NCBI GenBank assembly: GCA_937873135.1
Contig: CALMVQ010000028.1
Span: 1-56,475 of the forward strand
DNA from: an uncultured Scytonema sp.
GTDB lineage: Bacteria; Cyanobacteriota; Cyanobacteriia; Cyanobacteriales; Nostocaceae
Direction: 5' to 3'
Length of the DNA: 56,475 bases
Below are positions 36,561-46,990 of the stretch, piece after piece. The translations under genes and the position numbers were made by a program. The notes beneath the pieces are model-generated. The model saw only the letters and a list, made by a program, of their open reading frames with translations. It was not told the DNA's origin and did not search any database. The first letter of the stretch is position 1. Each line of letters starts with the position of its first letter.

Positions 36561-37631
36561 TCATCTTTCTTTTAATAGTAAAGTTAAGCGCTTATGTTGT
36601 CTTGACCACTCTTGACAAACTTCTATGACAAGTTGTATTTCTTGAGTGGTCAAAAGTTCATCTGGCTTTCCAGATGCTAAAATCCTAGCGGCTTCTGCTG
36701 CTTTGTGGTATCCCACACCGTACTTGACAAGTTCTGTGTGAAATAATTGCTGTTTATCGTCAAATGATATGAAAAGTTGCATTTGCCGAAAGGCATCAAG
36801 TGCAACTGTTGCGTCTTTATAACGCTGACGGTAGTCATAACGTACCATTGTATCCAAAATTTCTACTAAACCTGGGCTAAGATTGGCACACTCATTAAAT
36901 AAAGCACAACGTAACTCGCCAGTATGGTCGTCTCGCGGTAGCTTTCGAGGATCTAACCCTGTTAAAGCTTGAATACCAATAATGCCAACTGCATAGATAT
37001 CGCTGCTGAATTGCGGATGAAAAACTAGTTGTTCGCTTGGCATATAGCCAGGAGTGCCGATCGCTACTGTATGGGTAGTTTGCCCTTGATAGTTGACTTC
37101 TAAAGCACCGATCTCCCTCACTGCCCCAAAGTCAATCAAGACTATTTTCCCATCTTTTTGTCGTCGCCGTAGATTCTGTGGCTTGATATCCCGATGGATG
37201 ACATTGTTTTGATGAACAAATGCCAAAACTTCTAGGATGTCCTTCAAAATTTGGAAGACTTTGTTCTCACTTAATGGTTCATTTGGGATAATTTCTTGTG
37301 TCAAATCATGCCCGTCAATGAATTCCTGAACTAAATAAAATTCTCCTTGTTCCTCAAAATGGGCAAAAAGTTTAGGAATTTGATTGTTTTCGTTGCCCAA
37401 GCGATACAAACTTTGTGCTTCTCTCTCAAACAGCTTTTTAGCGATTGGCATTATAGCATAATTGGAGTCTTGCGGTTTGAGATGTTTGACGACACATTTA
37501 GGTACTCCTGGTAAATCTAAATCAACCGCTAGGAAAGTATTACCAAATCCCCCACTCCCCAGCAGTGTGATAATCTTGTAGCGCTTCCGGAGAGTTTTTC
37601 CGATGAGAGGGTACTGGGTCATATAGTACAT
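36561..37631 (-). CDS. Serine/threonine protein kinase
   Basis: 356 residues. A eukaryotic-type kinase domain covers about 18-290: glycine loop GSGGFG (25-30), the VAIK-equivalent Lys in KCVVKHLKP, catalytic loop HRDIKPQN (146-153), DFG (167-169) and the activation segment GTPGYMPSEQ. The HRD motif and invariant lysines are intact, so it should be active. The C-terminal ~65 residues are helical with no transmembrane segment. This is the cyanobacterial IV-type SPK family. ATGs at 37631 and 37622 are both possible starts. A second kinase of the same family lies at 49.4 kb. Confidence 0.92.
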   Translation of the reverse strand: MYYMTQYPLIGKTLRKRYKIITLLGSGGFGNTFLAVDLDLPGVPKCVVKHLKPQDSNYAIMPIAKKLFEREAQSLYRLGNENNQIPKLFAHFEEQGEFYLVQEFIDGHDLTQEIIPNEPLSENKVFQILKDILEVLAFVHQNNVIHRDIKPQNLRRRQKDGKIVLIDFGAVREIGALEVNYQGQTTHTVAIGTPGYMPSEQLVFHPQFSSDIYAVGIIGIQALTGLDPRKLPRDDHTGELRCALFNECANLSPGLVEILDTMVRYDYRQRYKDATVALDAFRQMQLFISFDDKQQLFHTELVKYGVGYHKAAEAARILASGKPDELLTTQEIQLVIEVCQEWSRQHKRLTLLLKER

Positions 37632-37811
37632 CTTACCTACTCGTTAACATGAGACAACATGGAGTATCTGAGCTAGTCTACTCTCAATTGCATAATTTTA
37701 AGATACACCTACCTCCTAATATACGTAAATACACGGGATACTTGGTAGCTCCGGATAAGGTTGTGTCGCAAATTTCGTTCAGCGAAAACACTCCGTGTCA
37801 ATCGCATTGCT

Positions 37812-38189
37812 CTAAGCGATCACTCCAAAGATTTTTTCGATAAACCTTGCTTGAGATACACTATTCCCTTGTGCAATTCCATTCACTTGTCCTTGACGAA
37901 TCATATTCATCGCTTCTATCCCACCCAAGGTTCGTCTGGCTGTGTTGAAAGACTTGAATCCCATTATTGGTTTGACGAGGCGCTTGATATTTCTATTATT
38001 TAAATACTTATTTTGGCGTAATTCGGTCTGTGCTGCAAGCGTTGCATCATCTTTGAGGGTTTTAATTGCCACCGTATAAGCAGCATTCTTATCTACTGTG
38101 ATCACTCACGGTGCTTGAGTGTGTTCAGCCTTGATCACTTTGCGGAAAAAGCGTACTGCTGCCTTACTATCCCGCCTTGCACTCAGCAT
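37812..38189 (-). pseudogene. IS6-family transposase remnant
   Basis: Minus-strand reading gives SARRDSKAAVRFFRKVIKAEHTQAP, a TGA at 38106-38108 where Arg is expected, then VITVDKNAAYTVAIKTLKDDATLAAQTELRQNKYLNN directly joined to RNIKRLVKPIMGFKSFNTARRTLGGIEAMNMIRQGQV. This is the C-terminal half of an IS6 DDE transposase. The six residues normally between YLNN and RNIKR (IIEQDH type), which include the catalytic Glu, are missing, and the N-terminal half is gone. It is therefore dead. No terminal repeats are visible. Confidence 0.85.
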
Positions 38190-38298
38190 AGGAGATCCCA
38201 TTTAGCTTGAGGTCGGAGAAATTTCCACCCCTCCACTCTACCATTTTTGCGACAGAACCGATTATCTTAATTTTCCTGAAGTGTAGATCAAAAATGCT

Positions 38299-38586
38299 CT
38301 ACAAAGCACCATTGAAAATCTGATTAGCAGTCAGGTTTAAATCTGGAAAAGTCGGGGATATAATACGTTCCGAATTCCTAAATTGAGCAACTTGATATTC
38401 TTCATCAACTAAATGATAAATAGAAATGGTTGGTTGTTTGGGGTTACCAATAAACTTGAGCCATATCAAAACCTCCGCTTGTTTGACTTTACCATGGACA
38501 GTGTCGGGACTAATTAGTTTGGCACCCCAGTACAGGTTAATGCTTGTTCTGTCTTTTCCCGTTAAGTCTCTCAGGAGCGCTGCCAA
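38299..38586 (-). pseudogene. Fragment resembling the C terminus of a Uma2-family protein
   Basis: About 95 codons from a TTG. The tail YHLVDEEYQVAQFRNSERIISPTFPDLNLTANQIFNGA is typical of the C-terminal end of Uma2/DUF820 putative endonucleases, which are abundant in cyanobacteria. The expected catalytic N-terminal part (PD-(D/E)XK-like core) is absent and the first 25 codons do not fit the family. It lies next to the transposase remnant, in a decayed region. A small real gene cannot be ruled out. Confidence 0.4.
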
Positions 38587-38740
38587 CTTTCACTCTGTCG
38601 TGTAATTTAACGAAACTGACCACAGTACGAAGCAAAAATCGAGTCGCTGTTTCCTTTGATGTGCGCTGAGAGTGAAAATCTGTGGCTACCCTTGAGTACT
38701 TTGGTAGTGATGGCAAATCAAATTGAATCAGAATTACCCA

Positions 38741-39196
38741 TTAGTTCTTTTCCATTGCCCATTCTTTACACTTAGCCACTGCCGCTTGATAGGCATCTAA
38801 GTAATTCTTACCACCTAACATCACATTGCCATAATACTCGTAAGGTGGCTCGCCATACACGGGTAGCGGATCGTCTTCTGGATAATCTTCCTTAGATTCT
38901 TCTATGATCGCTTTTAGTTGCTTGAGACTTAAAAAATGTGCTAGAAAATACTCAAGTTTTTGAGTATTTACGTGATGGTGCGGTAGTGTAGGATCGACAA
39001 TGCGATCGCTCAGTTCAATCCAACTGTGTTCGATAGGTTTGTATGAACTGCCTTTGATCACCAAAAAGCCTTGGACGTAAGTTGCCCCCTCAGTTACCAA
39101 TACTGCTTTGTAAGCATTGTCAAATGGGGTTGTAGCCTTGCTTTTAATGCGATCGGCAATTTCAATAGAAAGCGCTTCATCTAGTGGTTTGTTCAT
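38741..39196 (-). CDS. Hypothetical protein
   Basis: 151 residues, soluble and acidic. The segment AYKAVLVTEGATYVQGFLVIKGSSYKPIEHSWIELSDRIVDPTLPHHH has a transglutaminase-like or papain-like look (…HSWIEL…IVDPT…), a pattern seen in many small cyanobacterial proteins of unknown role, but without a matching cysteine it is not an evident enzyme. The C-terminal part is helical (YLDAYQAAVAKCKEWAMEKN). I start at the ATG at 39196, three codons after an open TTG. It is not linked to its neighbours. Confidence 0.6.
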   Translation of the reverse strand: MNKPLDEALSIEIADRIKSKATTPFDNAYKAVLVTEGATYVQGFLVIKGSSYKPIEHSWIELSDRIVDPTLPHHHVNTQKLEYFLAHFLSLKQLKAIIEESKEDYPEDDPLPVYGEPPYEYYGNVMLGGKNYLDAYQAAVAKCKEWAMEKN

Positions 39197-39332
39197 CGAC
39201 GGCAAAGTTACAAACAGAAACGATTATAATACTAGTACTGCTTTACATCACTAAAAATTAAAAATTAAAAAGCCACAAATACAAGGTTTTTGGATGTTTG
39301 GGATGACTTTCAACACCTCTATCATTCCAATA

Positions 39333-42300
39333 TCACAGGGGATTGTTCGCTTGTAGGAGTGATACTGTTTGCATGACTGGCAACGTGATTGTAAAGATAG
39401 CACCTTGACTTACACCCGGACTCACTGCACAAATCGTACCGCCGTGTAATTCTACCAATTGCCGGACGATCGCCAATCCCAATCCTAATCCCCCAAATGT
39501 TCGCGTATTCGTGCTATCAGCTTGCCGGAACGTCTCAAAAACATGGGGTAGAAAATCGGGTTGGATGCCTTTGCCAGTGTCGGTGACGGTGATTTGAGCG
39601 TTTGTACCAATCTGCATCAGTTGGACTTCCACCCGTCCCCCGATGTCCGTGAACTTAACAGCATTTGAGAGTAAATTCCAGCAAATTTGCTGGAGGCGGT
39701 TTGGATCGCCCCAGACTGGATGTTCTAAAGGAGTTAATCTTGTCTCAATCTGAATTGACTTAGCTTCTGCTGCTGTTTGTACAGTTGCTATCGCTGCTTC
39801 AACAATCGCACTCAAGTCAACTTGAGCCGCATTCAGCCGCAATTTCCCTTGTAAAATTTGAGAGACATCCAACAAATCATCAACAAGCTGTGTTTGCAAC
39901 TTAGCATTACGTTCGATTGTCTCTAATGCTCGAGTTGTGGTTTTAGAATTAAATGAATGGCTGCGCAGCATTTGTGCCCAGCCCAAAATTGGGTTCAACG
40001 GTGTTCTGAGTTCGTGAGACAGTACTGCCAAAAATTCGTCTTTGACTTTACTGACGCGTTCTGCTTCTTCCCGCGCCGCTTGCTCGCTTTTGAGGATGCG
40101 ATCGCGTTCTGCTTCTAAGGCAACTCGTTCTGTAATATTGCGGGTGACAGTGGCAATTGCGCTCGCTTGGTGCGTATCCGGATCTTTAATCGTAAACAAA
40201 GTGTAATCTACTGGAATCGCGTTTCCTGTTTTAAAATGACGCAATCGAAACTCACCCTGCCAAAGTCCCTCACGCATGAGGATTGGGTAAATGACTTCTT
40301 CCACATAGGCTTGATCTTCTGGTAGGAAGTAATCGAGAATTACTGTGTTGCGAACTGCCTCCATACTTTCTAGTCCCAGCATTTGACAACCTGCGGGATT
40401 AACAAACTCTACTCGACTATCCGGTCTTGCCAAACCAATGAAATCTACGCTATGGTCAATTAAGGCGATCAGACGTTGACGTTCTTCTTGTGCTTTTTTG
40501 CTTTCGGTCAGATCTAGAATGAAGGCAATCAACTCTTGGGTTTCATTGTAGGGTTCTTGCAGAAGTGCTGCTCCAATGAGAATCGGAATCCGTCGCCCAT
40601 CCTTGTGCTGGTACTCCTTCTCATAGGGCGTACAGACTCCTTGCACCCTTATTTGTGCGAGCGCCCGCGCATCCAACGCAGCGTATTGCGGTGGTGTAAG
40701 TTGATCCCAGCCTATCTGCCCAGACTGCATCTCTTCGAGTGTATATCCTAGCATCTTCGACAGGTAGTTATTGGCATAATGCACCTCACAAAAGCAATCC
40801 CCAAATACTACCCCAAACATATCTGATTCCACCAACCTCCGGAATCGCCGCTCACTTTCTCGCAAAGCTTCCTCGGAACGTTTGGGCTCAGTAATATCCA
40901 TTGACATACCAATCATTCGCTCGGGAGACTCTACTGAGTCGTAAAAACAACGACCTCGCACTAATACCCAGTGAATGCTGCCATCCCCCCAGATAATGCG
41001 GTACTCCACATCGTAGTCCGTCTGGTTGGCGATCGCCTGCTGTAGTGATTCTAGTACCCAGGCTCGATCATCAGGATGCACGATATCGTAGAGTGTTTGA
41101 TGCGAAAATTCTGCATCTGGCGACAGACCGAAGTTTATTTTACAACGTTCCGACGCTACCAGTACATTGGAACGCAAATCAAGTTCCCAGCAACCAAGTT
41201 TACCAGTTGTTAATGCTAATATGAGTCGGTGTTCGCTTTCACGTCGTGCCTCCTCTGCTTGTGTGCAGTCGCGTAACGCTGCTTGCTGTTCAGTAATATC
41301 ACGTACTGTTGCTAAAACACCAATGACATCATTCCTGGCATCTCTAATGGGCGAAACACTAATTGTCACATCAATTAAGGTGCCGTCTTTACGGCGACGA
41401 ACAGTTTCCATTTGACTAATGGCTTCACCGCGTCGCATCTTCGCAAAAATATCTTTGGGTTCTTGTATCCGCTCAGCCGGAACAAGAATGGACACATCCT
41501 GCCCAATCATTTCGGCGCTAGTGTAGCCAAAAATATGCTTTGCACTGGTATTCCAACTTATGATTTTACCATCAGGTGTCAATCCCATGACAGCATCGTT
41601 CGACGACTCCACCATAGCGGTAAGAAATAGGCGCGCTTCTTCCGCCTGTTTGCGTTCAGTGATATCCTCTACAATTCCTAACAACCGGATGGGAATGCCA
41701 TTGGGATCGCGGTAAACGCTGCCTCTTACCCAAATCCAACGAAGCTGTCTATCTTGGCGGATAATTCTGCATTCAAAGTTCCAATCTTCATGGGTAGAAA
41801 GTGTTTGCTGAAACTTTTGATTCACTAACTCCCGATCTTCCGGATAAACGTGGTTTAGGAATACTTCGTAACTCCATTCCGGCTGTAACGACTCATACCC
41901 AAAAACTTGATCGTGCTTGAGCGATCGCCGAACTGTATATGCCTGTGTCCTCAAATCTAAATCCCAATTCCCAACACGAGCGGAATCTAACCGTCGGCGC
42001 TCAATGACTTGCTTAGTAGTTTCTAAAAAGGTGAGCAGAACACCACCGATCCCTTCTCCATCGTAAATCGGGCTGTAGCAAAGCGTGAAGTAACTTTCCT
42101 CTAAGTAGCCGTCGCTCTCGATTAGATACAGTTGGTTTTCAACGTAGGTAACTTGCCCTTGGGCGAAAACTGCTTTGTAAATCGGTTCATGAATAGCCCA
42201 AACTTCAGGCCAGCATTCTCTTGTCGGTTGACCAATTGCTTGAGGATGCTTATTGCCTAGAATTCTCCGATAAGCATCATTATATATTTGAATAAGGTGA

Positions 42301-42494
42301 GGTCCCCACAATACCATTGTGGGAATTTGAGAAGTTAAGCTGATACTAGCTGCTGTCCACAAACCAGGCGACCAAGTCTCAACTGCACCAACAGACGTAT
42401 GAGACCAGTCAAACGCTCGCCACTGTCTGCCAACTTCTCCAGCATTCGCCAGGATACTTTCAAGCATGTTGGACTTTGCCACCTGCAACACCAT
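39333..42494 (-). CDS. Multi-PAS sensor histidine kinase
   Basis: 1053 residues, no membrane segment. Six PAS/PAC units can be read: about 52-165, 170-285, 287-405, 420-540, 548-668 and 672-790, several of them PAS_3-like (VRGRCF...MIGMSMDITE). The kinase core follows: H-box FLAVLSHELRTPLNP (His827), N-box Asn944, G1 DTGKGI (972) and G2 GGLGLGLAIV. There is no receiver or output domain, so the partner response regulator is elsewhere. The many PAS domains suggest sensing of light, redox or small ligands; none has an obvious flavin or heme motif. Intact. Confidence 0.93.
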   Translation of the reverse strand: MVLQVAKSNMLESILANAGEVGRQWRAFDWSHTSVGAVETWSPGLWTAASISLTSQIPTMVLWGPHLIQIYNDAYRRILGNKHPQAIGQPTRECWPEVWAIHEPIYKAVFAQGQVTYVENQLYLIESDGYLEESYFTLCYSPIYDGEGIGGVLLTFLETTKQVIERRRLDSARVGNWDLDLRTQAYTVRRSLKHDQVFGYESLQPEWSYEVFLNHVYPEDRELVNQKFQQTLSTHEDWNFECRIIRQDRQLRWIWVRGSVYRDPNGIPIRLLGIVEDITERKQAEEARLFLTAMVESSNDAVMGLTPDGKIISWNTSAKHIFGYTSAEMIGQDVSILVPAERIQEPKDIFAKMRRGEAISQMETVRRRKDGTLIDVTISVSPIRDARNDVIGVLATVRDITEQQAALRDCTQAEEARRESEHRLILALTTGKLGCWELDLRSNVLVASERCKINFGLSPDAEFSHQTLYDIVHPDDRAWVLESLQQAIANQTDYDVEYRIIWGDGSIHWVLVRGRCFYDSVESPERMIGMSMDITEPKRSEEALRESERRFRRLVESDMFGVVFGDCFCEVHYANNYLSKMLGYTLEEMQSGQIGWDQLTPPQYAALDARALAQIRVQGVCTPYEKEYQHKDGRRIPILIGAALLQEPYNETQELIAFILDLTESKKAQEERQRLIALIDHSVDFIGLARPDSRVEFVNPAGCQMLGLESMEAVRNTVILDYFLPEDQAYVEEVIYPILMREGLWQGEFRLRHFKTGNAIPVDYTLFTIKDPDTHQASAIATVTRNITERVALEAERDRILKSEQAAREEAERVSKVKDEFLAVLSHELRTPLNPILGWAQMLRSHSFNSKTTTRALETIERNAKLQTQLVDDLLDVSQILQGKLRLNAAQVDLSAIVEAAIATVQTAAEAKSIQIETRLTPLEHPVWGDPNRLQQICWNLLSNAVKFTDIGGRVEVQLMQIGTNAQITVTDTGKGIQPDFLPHVFETFRQADSTNTRTFGGLGLGLAIVRQLVELHGGTICAVSPGVSQGAIFTITLPVMQTVSLLQANNPL

Positions 42495-42592
42495 TTTTGC
42501 TCCAGTATATTATTTGCCTCACCTTACATTAGTACGGATAAAGAATGCAATGCATCTGCTGAAGGGTAGGGAATCAGCCTGCAACGCACAAA

Positions 42593-42625
42593 GTTGCTCT
42601 GGGATATAGATGACCCCAGAGCAAC
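42593..42625 (-). terminator. Terminator downstream of the ScyD/ScyE-like gene
   Basis: GTTGCTCTGGG and CCCAGAGCAAC, an 11-base-pair stem with an 11-base loop, lie 52 bases past the stop on the minus strand. The T-run is short (TTTGTG). Confidence 0.55.
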
Positions 42626-42676
42626 AACAGTTTATAATCCCATCATGATGTGAGTTCCGCGCCTCAAGGTCGTCAC

Positions 42677-44005
42677 CTAGTTTTGTGGATGTCTTCTAGC
42701 TAGTCTCTCTAGCTTTCTGGGATTGATCTTGATGACTTGTCCTTTTGAGAATCTGCTGTGGTTTGAGATATATAAATCACCATCAGGCCCAACAGTGATG
42801 TTAGAAGCTGCCTCTAGTCCATGACCGCTTAACAGAGTTGTACGAGTTCCATCTGGAGCAATTTTAATCAGAGAACCACTTGTATCACCGATCACGTCAC
42901 CGCCAGGAGCGATCGAGTTCCATTCTGGCTGATTTATATGTTCCAACACGAACAAATTGCCATCTTTATCGTAGGCGTCGCCAGTCAGTTGCGTAAAGCC
43001 ATCTGCAATTTCTTGTAGTTCTAAAGTCTCGGGGTCAACTTTCCAGACACGCGCTTTCCCAGCTGGGAAAGGATAGTAAGTATATTCAGTGAGTGTTAAA
43101 CTTCCATCGGGAGCAATTGTGAGATTTGTCGGTACTGATTGATTTGAGATGGGACCATTTGGAGTAAGTGTATAACCAGGGGGTATGCTAAGTGCCGATA
43201 AATCATCGGTTTGTGTTCCCGAGTCCCCTGTTGCTGGTGGAGTACCTGGATCTGACGTTCCCGTAGACTGAGGTGGGAATTGAAGTTGATCTGGTGGTAT
43301 TGGCTGAGGGGGAACTACAACGACTTGCTGAATTCCACTACCATCAAGTGCTACTTTGTACAAAGTGTTTCCACCGCCATCGGCGACATAAGCATAGCTA
43401 CCCTTAATCACAAAGCTATAAGGGTTGGAAATCAGGTCAGTGCCATCAGGATTATTGTTGGTTTCATACTGGGCCATATCGGCAAGAACTGTCAGATTTC
43501 CAGTACTGAGGTCTACTCTGTACAATTTTCCAAGGTCGGGCGCTTGTAATAAGGACTCACGCAAGGTCGGATTTCCAGCAAAACCTGTTAAAAGATAAGC
43601 GTTACCTTGGTCATCAAATTTGATGTCCGCAGGTCCTGCACCTTGGGTATCAAGGTTACTGTCTGGTGGTGCCCCAGCATGTACTAATCCTAAAGATGTG
43701 AAACCGGAAAGTACGTCTGTTTTTGTACCGTCGGGAGCAATTTTGGTAACAGAACCACTACTGCTAGCACATAATGGAACATATCCCGAGCTTGGTGATG
43801 CTTCGCATCTTCCGTCTTGTCCATCGCCACCAGAACCACTATTCGCTACATAAAGATTGCCGTCTTTATCAAAAGCTATACCCCGTGGGTTATCTAAACC
43901 GTCGGCTACGACCTTAAAATATTGTGGTTCTGCTGAAACTTTTGATACTGAAATAGTAGCAACGCTAACTGTGAACAGTGTCAGAATAAATGGCTTGATT
44001 TTCAT
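42677..44005 (-). CDS. ScyD/ScyE-family secreted beta-propeller protein
   Basis: 442 residues. A signal peptide (MKIKPFILTLFTVSVATISVSKVSA) is followed by NHL-like repeats: GLDNPRGIAFDKDGNLYVANSG, PADIKFDDQGNAYLLTG, PTNLTIAPDGSLTLTEY and SNITVGPDGDLYISNHS. The PDG/KDG turns recur about every 60-90 residues. A low-complexity Pro/Thr/Ser loop sits near 235-290. ScyD and ScyE are linked to scytonemin synthesis, but the family also occurs outside that cluster and no scy or tyrosine/tryptophan genes are present here. So only the fold is well supported. Exported. Confidence 0.85.
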   Translation of the reverse strand: MKIKPFILTLFTVSVATISVSKVSAEPQYFKVVADGLDNPRGIAFDKDGNLYVANSGSGGDGQDGRCEASPSSGYVPLCASSSGSVTKIAPDGTKTDVLSGFTSLGLVHAGAPPDSNLDTQGAGPADIKFDDQGNAYLLTGFAGNPTLRESLLQAPDLGKLYRVDLSTGNLTVLADMAQYETNNNPDGTDLISNPYSFVIKGSYAYVADGGGNTLYKVALDGSGIQQVVVVPPQPIPPDQLQFPPQSTGTSDPGTPPATGDSGTQTDDLSALSIPPGYTLTPNGPISNQSVPTNLTIAPDGSLTLTEYTYYPFPAGKARVWKVDPETLELQEIADGFTQLTGDAYDKDGNLFVLEHINQPEWNSIAPGGDVIGDTSGSLIKIAPDGTRTTLLSGHGLEAASNITVGPDGDLYISNHSRFSKGQVIKINPRKLERLARRHPQN

Positions 44006-44880
44006 ACGTTTTGAGATTTGACCTTGATTGTTAGCAAGTGGAAAACCTTAAGGTTTTAATGAGAATAAATCCCAGTAATTGAGACAGCAAAATCAAGCAC
44101 ATCTAGAAACATGCTCGCGCATATTAAGCACCACCCTTGTTAAACAGAAAGGCGTTAGTGTTGGCTTGAAACTTTTGAGCTAACTGGAAGGATTTCAGAA
44201 ACTAGGTTTCATGAATAGGGATTTGACTGCTTGGTAATTTCTAGTAGAAATCGGATTTTGTAGCAGAAGTTCATAATCCTTAAAAACTGCATCTAAGAAG
44301 AGTTTTTTAACGCCTTAGCGCCACGAAATTGCATAAACAAATTCAGGCATAAAAACTCTGAATTCTTATGACATAGTTTTACTTTCACTAAGCGAGCTAG
44401 TGCCCACTCAACGCATGATATCGACGGCTTCATCCACAAAAATAGACGGCGACGCAGTCAACAAAATTGTATTTGTGCGTCTTGCAGTCACCCTTTCAGA
44501 TAATTTTATGAACTAAAAGAACATTGAGATGAACTTAATATTCATCTTTTAAACAAACATCTTAAATATAAAAATATCCCATGATTAATTTTGTGTGAAT
44601 GACTATTATTTAGATATAATTTGAGCTATTTGTCTGTAGGCATTCATCTACGTAATTGTGTAAAGCCCGGAAAAGCTTCCTGGTAGTGAATAAATTGATT
44701 CTAGTTAACCCTCCCAATGCGGCAAGAAATCCCTCTTTGTGTGCCGATAAATTACGAGGGGTTGGAGGAATTAAATTTGTGGGAATATCATTTTTTTATA
44801 GAAAAACGGCGATCACTGTTATGCGATCGCCGCCCTTGTTATTAGCTTGGTAATTAGCAGTTATTTGTTTTAACTAACTA
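44006..44880. other. AT-rich intergenic region
   Basis: No gene supported in ~870 bases. At its right end is the typA terminator. The remainder carries no recognisable repeat or RNA. An open frame at 44656-44853 on the + strand overlaps the terminator and looks spurious. Confidence 0.5.
44802..44832 (-). terminator. Rho-independent terminator of typA
   Basis: On the minus strand CGGCGATC, a ten-base loop, GATCGCCG, then TTTTTC. It lies ~48 bases after the typA stop. One arm overlaps a HIP1 site. Confidence 0.8.
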
Positions 44881-46671
44881 CTAACGTTTAGCCAACTTCT
44901 TCGACATCTTCCGCAAACGAATTGATTGCGGAGTCACTTCCACTAACTCATCTTGTCCGATGTATTCTAAAGCACGCTCCAAGCTCATGTCTACAGGCGC
45001 TTGCAACTGCACCAGTTCATCACCACCAGCTGCGCGATGGTTAGTAAGTTGTTTAGTCTTACAGACATTCAGTTCCAAGTCTTGAGGACGATTGTGTTCT
45101 CCCACAATCATACCTCTGTAAACCTTAGTACCTGGAGTAATAAAGAACAGTCCTCTATCTTCAGCGTTTTTCATGGCGTAGAAGGTGGAAACCCCCTCTT
45201 CAAAGGAAATTAAAACACCTTTGTTCCGGGCTTCGATATTGCCAGTAATCGGACGGTAGTCGAGGAAGCTGTGATTCATGATACCTTCACCACGAGTCAT
45301 CCGCATAAACTCACCCCGGAAACCAATCAATCCACGGGCGGGAATAACAAATTCTAGCTGGGTGCGGCCATGACCACCAACTTGCATATCTTGCATTTCG
45401 CCCTTACGTTGTCCCAGGCGTTCTATAGAACTGCCAACAGCATCTTCAGGAACGTCTAGCACCAAGAGTTCGTATGGTTCGCAAGGTTGCCCGTTAACTT
45501 CGCGGTAAATAACCTGTGGCTGAGAAACTTGAAACTCGTGTCCTTCTCGACGCATAGTTTCGATCAGGATACCCAAGTGCAGTTCCCCACGACCGGAAAC
45601 TAAGAATTTATCAGGGGAGTCGGTTTCTTCAACGCGCAAAGCAACGTTGGTTTCTAATTCTCGGATCAGGCGATCGCGCACTTGTCGGGAAGTCACCAAC
45701 TTTCCTTCTTGACCTGCAAAAGGAGAATCGTTCACCCAAAAGGTCATCTGCAAGGTTGGTTCATCCACCTTAATCAGTGGTAACGCTTGTGGATCGTTCG
45801 GGCAAGTGATCGTTTCGCCAATATTGGCCTCAGCAAATCCAGCCACAGCGACGATATTGCCAGCAGATGCTTCTGTCATTTCAATTCGCTTTAGCCCTTC
45901 AAAGCCCATCAACTTGCTAACTTTACCTTTAATGATTTCGCCTTTTTCTGTGATCAATGCCGCTTGCTGTCCCATGCGGATGGTGCCATTATGAATTCTG
46001 CCAATGACAATCCGTCCTAGATACTCAGAATAGTCTAGGGTTGTCACTTGCAATTGCAGTGGCTTGTTGACATCACCCACTGGTGGCGGTACTTGGCGCA
46101 AAATCGCATCAAACAGGGGTTGCATATCCTTGGCTTCATCGTCCAATTCGGCTTTGGCGTAGCCTGATAAGCCAGAGGCAAATAGATAAAGGAAATCACA
46201 CTGGTCTTCGTCTGCTCCCAATTCTAGGAAAAGATCTAAGACTTTATCAATCGAGCCGTAGGGATCTGCTTGAGGACGGTCGATTTTATTGACAACCACA
46301 ATAGGACGCAGTCCTTTTTCCAAGGCTTTTTTCAACACAAAGCGTGTTTGGGGCATAGGGCCTTCATTGGCATCGACGATGAGAATACAACCGTCAACCA
46401 TGCCGAGTACGCGTTCTACTTCACCGCCAAAGTCGGCGTGTCCAGGAGTATCAACAATATTGATCAGCGTCTCTTTGTAGTGAACTGCTGTGTTTTTGGA
46501 AAGAATAGTAATTCCTCGTTCCCGTTCGAGTGCGTTGGAATCCATAACGCAATCCGGAACGTCTTCCCCTTCGCGGAAAATGCCGGATTGTTTGAGGAGC
46601 GCATCAACGAGGGTGGTTTTGCCGTGATCAACGTGGGCGATGATGGCGACGTTACGGATAGGGAGCGTCAT
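44881..46671 (-). CDS. typA: Ribosome-associated GTPase TypA/BipA
   Basis: 596 residues. A translational GTPase with G1 AHVDHGKTT (12-20), G2/G3 ([17 protein letters not shown]), G4 NKIDR, EF-G-like domains II, III and V, and the BipA-specific C-terminal domain (about 480-590: [20 protein letters not shown]). It binds the ribosome during stress and helps 50S assembly at low temperature. In cyanobacteria its loss causes light and temperature sensitivity. Intact and monocistronic. Confidence 0.97.
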   Translation of the reverse strand: MTLPIRNVAIIAHVDHGKTTLVDALLKQSGIFREGEDVPDCVMDSNALERERGITILSKNTAVHYKETLINIVDTPGHADFGGEVERVLGMVDGCILIVDANEGPMPQTRFVLKKALEKGLRPIVVVNKIDRPQADPYGSIDKVLDLFLELGADEDQCDFLYLFASGLSGYAKAELDDEAKDMQPLFDAILRQVPPPVGDVNKPLQLQVTTLDYSEYLGRIVIGRIHNGTIRMGQQAALITEKGEIIKGKVSKLMGFEGLKRIEMTEASAGNIVAVAGFAEANIGETITCPNDPQALPLIKVDEPTLQMTFWVNDSPFAGQEGKLVTSRQVRDRLIRELETNVALRVEETDSPDKFLVSGRGELHLGILIETMRREGHEFQVSQPQVIYREVNGQPCEPYELLVLDVPEDAVGSSIERLGQRKGEMQDMQVGGHGRTQLEFVIPARGLIGFRGEFMRMTRGEGIMNHSFLDYRPITGNIEARNKGVLISFEEGVSTFYAMKNAEDRGLFFITPGTKVYRGMIVGEHNRPQDLELNVCKTKQLTNHRAAGGDELVQLQAPVDMSLERALEYIGQDELVEVTPQSIRLRKMSKKLAKR

Positions 46672-46990
46672 AAGCGCGTCTACTTAATATAGAAAGGATT
46701 TTTTTGATTTATTTTTCACTGGCAGACTGCATTAACAGAATTTAGCGGGCTGTGTCAACTCTGTAAATAAGCCTTAACAATTCTACCTTAATTGTAACGA
46801 TCTAAATTGGTTTTTGGAACTGTAGAGGCAATAGTAATTGGTGGGGAGAGAATATAACGTGCGATCGCGCTAACAACCTTTTTCTCAGAAATGACATAAT
46901 TTATACTAGTGTTTAGCCTTACTCATTCAGCTATGCTCCCACGGGGGAGTCAAGAGTGGGTTGAAAAATTAGACACTGTGTGATTCTGGC
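46672..46990. other. Intergenic region
   Basis: 319 bases between typA and the broken gene; no gene seen. It must hold the typA promoter. One HIP1-like site at about 46861. Confidence 0.5.

Noticed and set aside
44656-44853. 65-codon plus-strand frame before typA
   Set aside because: It overlaps the typA terminator hairpin and has no protein-like features.
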